Shown here in pieces: positions 8,001 to 12,670 of a stretch of DNA of 12,670 nucleotides. The notes under the pieces were generated by a model. That model was not told where the DNA came from. It did no database searches and saw only the letters and a program-made list of their open reading frames with translations. Numbering within the stretch: the stretch's first letter is position 1; every line of letters starts with the position of its first letter. The position numbers and the translations under genes are program-made. This DNA is from CAYOKT01 sp964404605. Its GTDB lineage: Bacteria; Electryoneota; Electryoneia; Electryoneales; Electryoneaceae. The stretch spans positions 1 to 12,670 of the forward strand of contig CAYOKT010000077.1 in NCBI GenBank assembly GCA_964404605.1, written 5' to 3'.

Positions 8001-8470
8001 CGCTGGAAAACCGGCAGACCCGCAAGGGGGACCTCATGGCCCGGGGACGGTTCGAGGATCTCACCGGGCTCGTGGGCGTGGTCATCTTCCCCAAGACCTT
8101 CGAGAAGCTGCGCCACAAGCTGAACGAGGATGAACCGATGCTGCTCTCCGGGCGGGTTCAGCGGCGGGATGCGCAGATCGAGCTGATCGTCGAGGATGTC
8201 GAGCCGCTGGAACAGGCCGCCGCCCGCCTCACCCGGGGCGTGGAGATGGTGGTCGGGGAGGAGGTGTCCGGCAAGGTCGTCATCGGGCTCGAGCAGGAGC
8301 TGCGCAGCCACCCGGGCGATGTCCCCCTGCGCATCGTTTTTCTCACCGATGAGGGCGACCGGCTGGAGCTGGCTTCGAAGCGGTACAAGGTAAAGCCGGA
8401 CCGGGAGCTCCTCGACCGTGCGGAAAAACTGCTCGGGGAGGGGAAAGTCCGCCTCGAGGCCGTGGGGTAA
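5024..8470 (+). CDS. dnaE: DNA polymerase III subunit alpha DnaE, 1148 aa
   Basis: DnaE is the polymerase subunit of the replicative holoenzyme. The N-terminal PHP domain (residues 1-270 approximately) keeps metal ligands of the active type: H7 and H9 in HLHNHTDFS, D40-H41 in ITDHGN, E66 in GCELYL, C140 in LSGCL, D207 and H209 in NDTHY. The polymerase core has the catalytic D401 and D403 in PDIDVDFSD (same numbering as E. coli) and D559 in KVDFLGLKTL. It also has GRGSAAGSL (nucleotide-binding region) and a C-terminal helix-hairpin-helix region. Residues 912-917, QVSIFG, fit the beta-clamp binding motif. An OB fold follows (about 985-1065). The intact PHP domain and full length indicate the replicative DnaE, not the error-prone DnaE2/ImuC. 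ATG 5024 is 7 bases after GAGG. dtd follows after 4 bases, so the two form an operon. Confidence 0.98.
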   Translation: MSFVHLHNHTDFSFLDGSCKVDDLCAEAARMGMPAVAITDHGNLCGAVDFYRAAQRYGVKPIIGCELYLTAGSRTDRGKDEFGRERPIYHLLLIAKNMVGWKNLMKLSTAGYLEGFYRKPRVDYELLERHREGLICLSGCLQSHLNQTLLLKGEEEAVKVAGRFQDLFGEDFYLELQDHGLSEEKAFDRFHVQLAKKINAKLVATNDTHYLKKEHADPHDVLLCVQTHTDRSVPKEKRFHFTGEEFYLKSEEEMAGLFGEVPEALSNTLEVAEKVDVEISFGEKHFPSFPLPDSVADYDSYLRELCEQGLPKRYGDVSSEVRARLEHELKVIREKNLASYLLIVRDFIRHAREEGIPVGPGRGSAAGSLVSYLIGITNIDPIRYGLLFERFINPERESYPDIDVDFSDTRRGEVIEYVRRKYGEDNVCQIITFGRMLSRQAIKDVGRVLNVSLPEVEAITKLIPEGPSANMKKVTLKKSLEESRELRELVKSRKEYTELIDKAIVLEGTIRNAGVHAAGVVITPEPLTELVPLYKSPDGEVTTQFDMNNVERLGLLKVDFLGLKTLSILERALELLHKRGVELHLEDIPLDDAATYELFARGDTIGIFQFESGGMRDSLRKLRPTRLEDLIAMNALYRPGPMENIGEFVKRKHGQNEITHLHPSLAEILDETYGIIVYQEQVMQIANRLAGMSLGRADILRRAMGKKKQKLMDELMPEFMEGCGKNGIDKATARKLWDLIERFAKYGFNKSHAAGYALVAYQTGYLKTHYPAEFMAASMTVRKDRTDELILFLEECRRMGIEVLPPDVNASEEDFTVTDSKAVRFGLGAIKNVGSAAISHILGEREAGGPYADLFDLASRVNGRLVNRKVLENLILAGATVSLEGNRRQQIEALDRAMAYAQQMQLERARGQVSIFGEEEGMVSLPRPPLPEVEEMPTHELLAYERDLLGFYFSGHPLLRFRREAEALSSFNVTDLGDARDDQSVRIAGLFCSLENRQTRKGDLMARGRFEDLTGLVGVVIFPKTFEKLRHKLNEDEPMLLSGRVQRRDAQIELIVEDVEPLEQAAARLTRGVEMVVGEEVSGKVVIGLEQELRSHPGDVPLRIVFLTDEGDRLELASKRYKVKPDRELLDRAEKLLGEGKVRLEAVG

Positions 8471-8474
8471 GGGA

Positions 8475-8927
8475 ATGCGTGTCCTGTTGCAACGGGTACG
8501 GGAAGCGGCGGTCCTCGTCGAGGGGCGGCCGGTCGCCCGGATCGGGCCCGGCCTCCTGCTCTTGGTCGGCATCGCACGGGGGGACGGCGAGGATGAACTC
8601 CGCTGGATGGCCCGGAAAGTCGCCGCCCTGCGCATCTTCGAGGATGAGGAAGGACGTTTCAACCGCTCGCTTCAGGATACGGGCGGCGAAGTTCTCGCCG
8701 TCAGCCAGTTCACCCTCTACGCCGACGCCCGCAAGGGCCGCCGCCCCTCGTTCGTCGATGCGGCGCCGCCCGAGGCCGCCGAGCCCCTGTGCCGCCGTTA
8801 TGCCGAGTTGCTGCGGGAGGAGGGGCTCAAGGTCTCCGAGGGCGTTTTCGGCGCCCGCATGCAGGTGCAACTCGTGAACGACGGCCCCGTGACCCTCATG
8901 CTGCAACGCGAAGCGGCTCGTTCTTAA
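8475..8927 (+). CDS. dtd: D-aminoacyl-tRNA deacylase Dtd, 150 aa
   Basis: Dtd hydrolyses D-amino acids (and glycine mischarged on tRNA-Ala) from tRNA, acting as a stereochemical proofreader of translation. The whole family pattern is present: opening MRVLLQRV, SQFTLYAD (77-84) with the conserved Thr80, RRPSF (89-93), and the C-terminal NDGPVT (135-140) with the Gly-Pro pair (137-138) that enforces chirality. At 150 residues it is slightly longer than the 145-residue E. coli protein because of a tail after LMLQ. The start is ATG 8475; an upstream in-frame start at 8418 lies inside dnaE and would add residues unlike the family. GGGG (8464-8467), inside the end of dnaE, can serve as Shine-Dalgarno, which suggests translational coupling. 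No terminator follows before the assembly gap. Confidence 0.97.
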   Translation: MRVLLQRVREAAVLVEGRPVARIGPGLLLLVGIARGDGEDELRWMARKVAALRIFEDEEGRFNRSLQDTGGEVLAVSQFTLYADARKGRRPSFVDAAPPEAAEPLCRRYAELLREEGLKVSEGVFGARMQVQLVNDGPVTLMLQREAARS

Positions 8928-8989
8928 GCCCGCTTTTCCTCTGAATGCCGTTCCCTTTCCGTTGGTTTCACCTCCTTTCGTCCTTCCCC

Positions 8990-9024
8990 TTGATTTCGCA
9001 CTCTTGTTCACTGTACTTTTGTGC
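8990..9024 (+). promoter_or_regulatory. Possible lexA promoter and LexA-type operator, left of the gap
   Basis: TTGATT (8990-8995) is followed after 16 bases by TGTACT (9012-9017), a moderate sigma70 match. The overlapping GTAC-TTTT-GTGC (9013-9024) is a palindrome with one mismatch and resembles the GTAC-N4-GTWC type of LexA box known from cyanobacteria. An operator covering the -10 of an autoregulated lexA would make sense. However, the motif is short, the gap at 9043-9142 separates it from lexA, and no second copy was found before recN or dnaE. Confidence 0.22.
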
Positions 9025-9042
9025 CGTGAGCATCTGTCCAGT

Positions 9043-9142
9043 NNNNNNNNNNNNNNNNNNNNNNNNNNNNNNNNNNNNNNNNNNNNNNNNNNNNNNNNNN
9101 NNNNNNNNNNNNNNNNNNNNNNNNNNNNNNNNNNNNNNNNNN
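9043..9142. other. Assembly gap, 100 N
   Basis: Exactly 100 N in a row, the conventional filler for a scaffold join of unknown length. The true distance between dtd and lexA, and anything encoded there, cannot be known from this window. Conceptual frames that read across it are meaningless. Confidence 0.98.
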
Positions 9143-9173
9143 TGCATGGCGCACCCGCCGGGGAGCCGGAATC

Positions 9174-9881
9174 ATGGCACAGGGTTTGACCGCAAGGCAG
9201 CGTTCGGTGTTGCTGCGGATCGGCGAAGGGATTCACCTGCACGGTTACCCGCCGACCTTTCGCGAGATCGGTAAGGCGGAGAACATCCACTCGACCAACG
9301 GTGTCCGCAGCATCCTCGAGGCGTTGGAGAAGAAGGGGTACATCCGGCGTTTGAGGTACCGCAGCCGCGCCATCGAGCTGACTCCCCGCGGGAAAGAGGT
9401 CATTCTCGAGAGCCACATCGGGGAGAGGACGGGCGAGCGGAGCTTGTCCAGCGGGCACCTGGTGGAGCTGAGCGACATGGTGATGCCCACCAGTTCGGTG
9501 GTCGAGATCCCGGTGATCGGGCGTGTCGCGGCGGGCCAGCCGATCCTCGCCGAGGAGAACATCGAGGGCCATATCGCGATCGATGCCGACTTTGCACCCG
9601 GCGGGGAGACCTTCGCCCTGCGGGTCAAGGGCCGCTCCATGGTGGATGCCGGAATCCATGACGGCGATGTGGTCTTCTGCCGCGTGCAGGAGGATGCCGA
9701 GCCGGGCGATGTCGTGGTCGCCCTGATCGGCGATGACGCCACGGTGAAGGTCTACCGGCCGGAGAAGGACCGGGTGGTTCTCGAGTCGCGGAGCCCCTAC
9801 CACGGGCCGATCGTGGTCGAACGGGGCACCCCGGACTTCCGCATCCTCGGAAAGGTGGTCGGCCTCTTCCGGCGGTACTGA
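9174..9881 (+). CDS. lexA: LexA, SOS-response repressor, 235 aa
   Basis: LexA represses DNA-damage genes and cleaves itself when RecA filaments form. Residues 5-70 are the winged helix-turn-helix (LTARQRSVL, GYPPTFREIG, recognition helix near STNGVRSILEALEKKGYI). Residues 112-235 are the S24 autoprotease domain, with cleavage between A120 and G121 (VAAGQP), nucleophile Ser155 (KGRSM) and general base Lys192 (ATVKVY). Distances G121-S155 and S155-K192 (34 and 37) equal those of E. coli LexA, so the catalytic half is normal. The protein is longer than E. coli LexA (202 residues) because about 36 extra residues precede the cleavage site, largely in a Glu/Ser/Arg-rich linker (about 75-110). GGGGAG (9160-9165), 8 bases before ATG 9174, supports the start. 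The gene ends in an intrinsic terminator. Its promoter is probably in or left of the N gap. Confidence 0.97.
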   Translation: MAQGLTARQRSVLLRIGEGIHLHGYPPTFREIGKAENIHSTNGVRSILEALEKKGYIRRLRYRSRAIELTPRGKEVILESHIGERTGERSLSSGHLVELSDMVMPTSSVVEIPVIGRVAAGQPILAEENIEGHIAIDADFAPGGETFALRVKGRSMVDAGIHDGDVVFCRVQEDAEPGDVVVALIGDDATVKVYRPEKDRVVLESRSPYHGPIVVERGTPDFRILGKVVGLFRRY

Positions 9882-9963
9882 GTGGTATTGGCGCGCTTTT
9901 CTGGATCGTTTCTTGGGACTATCTACGGAGTTACGAGAAACACTTGAACCATTTTCGAGGTAT

Positions 9964-10002
9964 GGGAACGGCCGTCGCTCGTGTCGGCCGGTCCCTTTTT
10001 TT
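9964..10002 (+). terminator. Intrinsic terminator of lexA
   Basis: The stem is GGGA (9964-9967) with TCCC (9992-9995), one A/G mismatch, then CGGCCG (9969-9974) with CGGCCG (9985-9990), loop of 10 bases. Seven T (9996-10002) follow directly. It lies about 80 bases past the lexA stop and separates lexA from the next promoter. Confidence 0.88.
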
Positions 10003-10134
10003 CTGCCGTGTAGAGAGACGAATGGACGAAATAGTGAGCGTCCAAGGTGGTTCGACGGGAGCGGAGAGCCTTCATCGCCTTGAAGCGGGCCGCCGCACGT
10101 GTCCGCCTCTTCCCCGGGGGATCCATCACTCTTG

Positions 10135-10163
10135 TTGACACCTCAAATCCACCGGGGTATATT
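10135..10163 (+). promoter_or_regulatory. Near-consensus sigma70 promoter of the bifunctional nuclease gene
   Basis: TTGACA (10135-10140), a spacer of exactly 17 bases and TATATT (10158-10163, five of six consensus positions) form the best promoter in the window. The start point would be near 10170, giving a leader of about 70 bases. Because it lies inside the longest open frame (which begins at 10047), it shows that the protein starts downstream. Confidence 0.82.
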
Positions 10164-10238
10164 GCACCACATGGCCGGGTCCAGGGCGGTCAGTACCCGC
10201 CGGACACCGGTGTTTTCAGGTCAGGAGTGAACCGGCAC

Positions 10239-10814
10239 ATGATCCCTGTTGAGGTCAGCGGAATTTCCATCAGCCCGCCGTACCAGGGCTATGTCGTCAT
10301 CCTCAAGGAGAAGGAGGGGGAGCAGTGGCTGCCGATTTTCATCGGCGCCACGGAGGCGCACACCATCTCCCTGCTCCTCCAGGGGCTCAAGTATGTCCGC
10401 CCGCTGACCTATGACATGTTCCACAACCTGCTGGAAGCGTCCCAGGCCAAGGTACTGCGGGTGGAGGTCACCGAGCTCAAGGAGAACACCTTCTATGCCC
10501 TGGTGTACCTGCAGACCGTCGATGGCGAGAAGAAGATCGATGCCCGCCCCAGCGATGCCATCGCGCTGGCGTTGAAGACCGAGGCCCCGGTGTTCGTTGC
10601 GCCGGAGGTGTTCACCGAGGCGGGGATGCGCGGCGAGATCGCCCAGGCGGAGGATCTCCCCTCGCCTCCATCGGAGGATCGGCTGGCCGAGCTGAACCGT
10701 AAGCTGAACGAGGCGGTGGAACGCGAAGCGTACGAGGAAGCCGCCCGCCTGCGCGATGAGATCAAGGAGCTGGAGCAGAAGGCGAAGGACGAGCCGGCCC
10801 CGGGCAAGGAGTAG
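10239..10814 (+). CDS. Bifunctional nuclease family protein (DUF151) with C-terminal UVR motif, 191 aa
   Basis: Residues 1-135 are a bifunctional nuclease (BFN/DUF151) domain: LPIFIGATEAHTISLLLQG (31-49), RPLTYDMF (54-61), FYALVYLQ (85-92) and DARPSDAIALALK (101-113) are its hallmark segments. Plant members have been reported to act on DNA and RNA; the bacterial role is poorly known. After a Pro/Ser linker (140-146), residues 147-182 form a UvrB/UvrC-type helical hairpin (RLAELNRKLNEAVE, then EAARLRDEIKELE), usually a protein-contact module and found fused to this domain in several phyla. ATG 10239 starts the family's MIPVEV opening; AGGAG (10223-10227) lies 11 bases upstream. GTG 10227 is an in-frame alternative adding four residues. 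It is a single-gene unit with its own promoter and terminator. A repair role is inferred from the UVR motif and from lexA next door. Confidence 0.9.
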   Translation: MIPVEVSGISISPPYQGYVVILKEKEGEQWLPIFIGATEAHTISLLLQGLKYVRPLTYDMFHNLLEASQAKVLRVEVTELKENTFYALVYLQTVDGEKKIDARPSDAIALALKTEAPVFVAPEVFTEAGMRGEIAQAEDLPSPPSEDRLAELNRKLNEAVEREAYEEAARLRDEIKELEQKAKDEPAPGKE

Positions 10815-10872
10815 GTGGTCCGCCCGAGTCTCTAGGCCCAGTGGTGTAACCGCTTGAAAAGCTGAAATGCCG

Positions 10873-10907
10873 AGCGCCCCGCGCACTTCCGCGCGGGGCG
10901 CTTCTTT
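10873..10907 (+). terminator. Intrinsic terminator of the nuclease gene
   Basis: GCGCCCCGCGC (10874-10884) and GCGCGGGGCGC (10891-10901) form an 11-bp perfect stem with loop ACTTCC; an extra A-T pair (10873/10902) extends it. TTCTTT follows (10902-10907). It sits 60 bases past the stop of the nuclease gene. The minus-strand side has no T run, so it should not stop the convergent gene. Confidence 0.83.
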
Positions 10908-10915
10908 GAGGGTGG

Positions 10916-11087
10916 CCCGGGAGTTCAGTCCCGGGTCTCATCTCTTACGTTCACAAGGGCTTACCCGAGAGTGACCGGGTGACCCTGTCAGCAGGTAGAG
11001 GGGAGCGATTTATCCGCCGCAGGCGCGGCGGCATCCCGGGGAATCGGCGCATGGTATTGTGTTGCAGGGGCACGGCGCGCCGTGCCC
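10916..11087. repeat. Three perfect inverted repeats in the convergent intergenic region
   Basis: CCCGGGA-N6-TCCCGGG (10916-10935), CCGCCGC-AGGC-GCGGCGG (11014-11031) and the uninterrupted palindrome GGGCACGGCG / CGCCGTGCCC (11068-11087). None is followed by a T run on either strand, so they are not standard terminators. They could be Rho-independent-like pause sites or mRNA-end stabilising hairpins for the isomerase transcript, parts of a small RNA, or protein sites. Only the symmetry is seen. Confidence 0.5.
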
Positions 11088-11155
11088 TTATGATGCCGGA
11101 AGACAGCCCTGGCGCGGCTTGCCCGCCACGGCGTGCAAGTTCTCCGGGGAATCTA

Positions 11156-12190
11156 CTATAACGCCGCTTTCAGGCGGTCGATGGGCGCGATCGGCGTCGG
11201 GTCCACTCCCGCCTCGAGGGCCATCCAGAAGCTGAGCCAGTCCCCGAGAGCCACCGTTTCCAGCAGCCGCCCGAGGGGTGTCGCCGCGGCGGGTGAGGTC
11301 CGCCAGGTCCACCAGCCGGCATCCCGGGCGATCTCGAGGGTCACCCGTGCGCGCGTCTGGACATCGTCCGGGCTGTCCGGGTCGACCAGCAGGAGGAGGC
11401 TCCCCCTCCGGGCCCATTCGCTGCCCTCGATGTAGGCGACCACCTCGTTGTGGTTCATCTCGGGCAGGACCCCCCAGTGCGCCGGGCGCTTGGCGTTCTC
11501 GTTGATCTGCGTTGCCCAGCGGTGCGCCGCGGCACCCAGGCGGCCGGTGCCGTACACCATCGGCAGGCGTGTATGCAGGCCCGTCAGCAGGCCGGCCAGG
11601 GGGTGGCTGTCCTCCCCGGGTTCGACGCTGCACGCCGTGGTGATTCCCTCCAGCGCCGCGAGGGCGTCCGTCTCCTCTTCCTCGCCCAGCCTGCACCAAC
11701 CGCGCGCCGCGAGGGCGCCCCAGGCCGTGGCGAACAGGTCGCCGAGCGCGGCGCGGGGCGGACGGCCGCCGGGGACTTTCCAGGCCTCCAGTCCCTGTCC
11801 CGCCGCCCATTTTTCCAGCCGCCCCCCGGAGGTGAGGACGTCGCAGGGGACCTTGCGCGCGACGGCTTCCTCGGCGGTCGCGAGGGTCTCGGCCGTGCCA
11901 CCCGAGAAGCTGACCAGCAGGAGGCGGTCTTCCGGCCCGACCCAGGCCGGAAGCGGGCCGCCGCGGTGCACTACCAGGGGGAAGGGGGCATGGCCGGCCG
12001 CGAGGGAGGCGCACAGGTCGCCGCCGATGGCGCTGCCGCCCATCCCGACCCACAGCAGAACGCGCGGGGGAGGGGAGGGAGTGTTTTCGCCGTACCGCCT
12101 GCCCTGGTGTAGGCTGCGGCGCACCTGCAGGGGCCAATCGAGCAGGTTTTGGCGCATCCCGGAACGGTCCACGCTGGAGTCGAACGGCAT
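11156..12190 (-). CDS. Bifunctional phosphoglucose/phosphomannose isomerase, 344 aa
   Basis: This SIS-domain protein interconverts glucose-6-phosphate or mannose-6-phosphate with fructose-6-phosphate, linking glycolysis and sugar-nucleotide supply. It belongs to the PGI/PMI family known from Pyrobaculum. The first SIS domain has GMGGSAIGGD (49-58) and the phosphate loop SFSGGTAET (94-102; the common form has Asn in place of the second Gly, but the Ser/Thr ligands are kept). The second domain has QINENAKRPAH (228-238) and PEMNHNEVVAY (243-253), and the protein ends PIDRLKAAL. E231, H247 and K341 are the likely catalytic residues; the 16-residue E-H distance equals that reported for Pyrobaculum (E203/H219). 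The start is supported by AAGGGGG (complement of 12196-12202) 5 bases before the ATG. tRNA-Ser lies 261 bases upstream on the same strand. A clear promoter and terminator were not found. Confidence 0.92.
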   Translation of the reverse strand: MPFDSSVDRSGMRQNLLDWPLQVRRSLHQGRRYGENTPSPPPRVLLWVGMGGSAIGGDLCASLAAGHAPFPLVVHRGGPLPAWVGPEDRLLLVSFSGGTAETLATAEEAVARKVPCDVLTSGGRLEKWAAGQGLEAWKVPGGRPPRAALGDLFATAWGALAARGWCRLGEEEETDALAALEGITTACSVEPGEDSHPLAGLLTGLHTRLPMVYGTGRLGAAAHRWATQINENAKRPAHWGVLPEMNHNEVVAYIEGSEWARRGSLLLLVDPDSPDDVQTRARVTLEIARDAGWWTWRTSPAAATPLGRLLETVALGDWLSFWMALEAGVDPTPIAPIDRLKAAL

Positions 12191-12450
12191 CGATTCCCCC
12201 TTGTAGTGGTGGCGTCCCCGCCCAGCCCCGGCGGCGAAATGGTTCTATCCGCCACCGATTGGCGCTTTATCCCATTCCCCGGCGGCGGCTATGCTTGCGG
12301 CCGCGGTTCGGGAGGCGGGAAGATCGGGTGGCGTCCCGCCTGCTCCGGTGGGTGGACCCGCCCAAGCGGCGTATTACCGTGGCCACCGGTCCGGAACCGG
12401 GCGGCGGGAAGGCCGGGCGGTGTCGTCGGATGGGGCGGGGAGCCGCCGCC

Positions 12451-12542
<92 letters not shown>

Positions 12543-12624
12543 GGTCGTTGTCGAGGCGGAGCGCTGAGTTAGGGCGTTGTCTCCCGCCCCCCTTGCGTTC
12601 CGTCACATCCGCGGAAAGATACAC

Positions 12625-12659
12625 GGGCGCTTCCCGGCCCGCAAACGGGAAAGGCGCCC
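12625..12659. other. Stem-loop at the right edge, possible terminator of an outside gene
   Basis: GGGCGC-TTCCCG (12625-12636) can pair with CGGGAA (12646-12651) and GCGCCC (12654-12659), leaving a 2-base bulge and a 9-base loop. Read leftward it is followed by GTGTATCTTTCC, a poor T run. It may end a minus-strand gene that lies beyond the window, just ahead of tRNA-Ser, or be part of the tRNA promoter region. Confidence 0.4.
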
Positions 12660-12670
12660 CGGGGAGTGCG

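Larger units (their letters stand above)
9882..10238. other. Intergenic region lexA to nuclease gene: terminator, then promoter
   Basis: No gene is seen. The first 82 bases are the lexA 3' untranslated region and are AT-richer than the flanking genes. The terminator at 9964-10002 follows. From 10003 to 10134 I see only a small inverted repeat TGGACG-N10-CGTCCA (10023-10044). The promoter at 10135-10163 then drives the nuclease gene, with a leader of about 70 bases. A coding frame is open through much of this stretch, but the promoter inside it argues against translation there. Confidence 0.7.
10815..11155. other. 341-base region between convergent genes, rich in hairpins, no gene seen
   Basis: The region lies between the 3' ends of the nuclease gene (plus) and the sugar-phosphate isomerase gene (minus). 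It holds the terminator at 10873-10907 and three further perfect inverted repeats (10916-10935, 11014-11031, 11068-11087). Open frames are short and have no ribosome binding site. It does not match tRNA, and I could not see the conserved core of SRP RNA, RNase P RNA or tmRNA. No terminator with a T run was found for the minus-strand gene. Confidence 0.6.

Noticed and set aside
5024..8470. DnaE2/ImuC error-prone polymerase next to lexA
   Set aside because: The protein has an intact PHP domain, a QVSIF clamp motif and replicative DnaE length, and no imuA or imuB is present.
8418..8474. Upstream start for dtd
   Set aside because: It lies inside the end of dnaE and adds residues not found in the family; the ATG at 8475 gives the standard opening MRVLLQRV.
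8343..9803. 486-codon minus-strand frame running across the N gap
   Set aside because: It exists only because N codons were not counted as stops, and it is antisense to dnaE, dtd and lexA.
10047..10238. Longer N-terminus for the bifunctional nuclease
   Set aside because: A near-consensus promoter (10135-10163) lies inside it, and family members begin at MIPVEV (10239).

Overview
This is a GC-rich bacterial chromosomal segment made mostly of housekeeping genes for DNA repair, replication, cell-wall synthesis and translation quality control. There is no sign of a plasmid, phage, insertion sequence or CRISPR array. The window contains one run of exactly 100 N (9043-9142), a scaffold gap of probably unknown true size, so it comes from a draft or metagenome assembly. 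MurA, an SOS-type LexA, a DnaE whose PHP domain has the intact (Taq-like) metal ligands, and a bifunctional nuclease fused to a UVR helix pair suggest a Gram-negative or deep-branching, high-GC phylum. I cannot name the taxon from the sequence alone.

Layout. (1) 1-456: a small orphan gene on the minus strand with its own ribosome binding site and a textbook intrinsic terminator. (2) 457-1094: a 638-base stretch without a convincing gene, rich in short inverted repeats, ending in a sigma70-like promoter. (3) 1095-8927: a plus-strand series of a GNAT acetyltransferase, recN, murA, dnaE and dtd. dnaE and dtd are only 4 bases apart; the other spacings are 92-234 bases. (4) 8928-9173: an intergenic region interrupted by the N gap. 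(5) 9174-10814: lexA with its terminator, then a bifunctional nuclease gene (DUF151 plus UVR motif) with a near-consensus promoter and its own terminator. (6) 10815-11155: a hairpin-rich region between convergent genes. (7) 11156-12542, minus strand: a bifunctional phosphoglucose/phosphomannose isomerase, preceded by tRNA-Ser(CGA). A stem-loop lies at the right edge.

How the genes fit together. RecN (double-strand-break repair), DnaE (replicative polymerase), LexA (SOS repressor) and the UVR-bearing nuclease form a loose genome-maintenance neighbourhood. MurA and Dtd are unrelated housekeeping enzymes carried in the same direction. RecN is a classic SOS gene in other bacteria, but I found no recognisable LexA box in front of it. 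The only candidate operator is a weak near-palindrome just left of the gap, before lexA.

I did not find a clearly new biological system. The items most worth a second look are the LexA with about 36 extra residues before its cleavage site, the structured leader of the orphan gene, the CTATAC-N6-GTATAG repeat beside a TATAAT box, and the hairpin cluster at 10874-11087.
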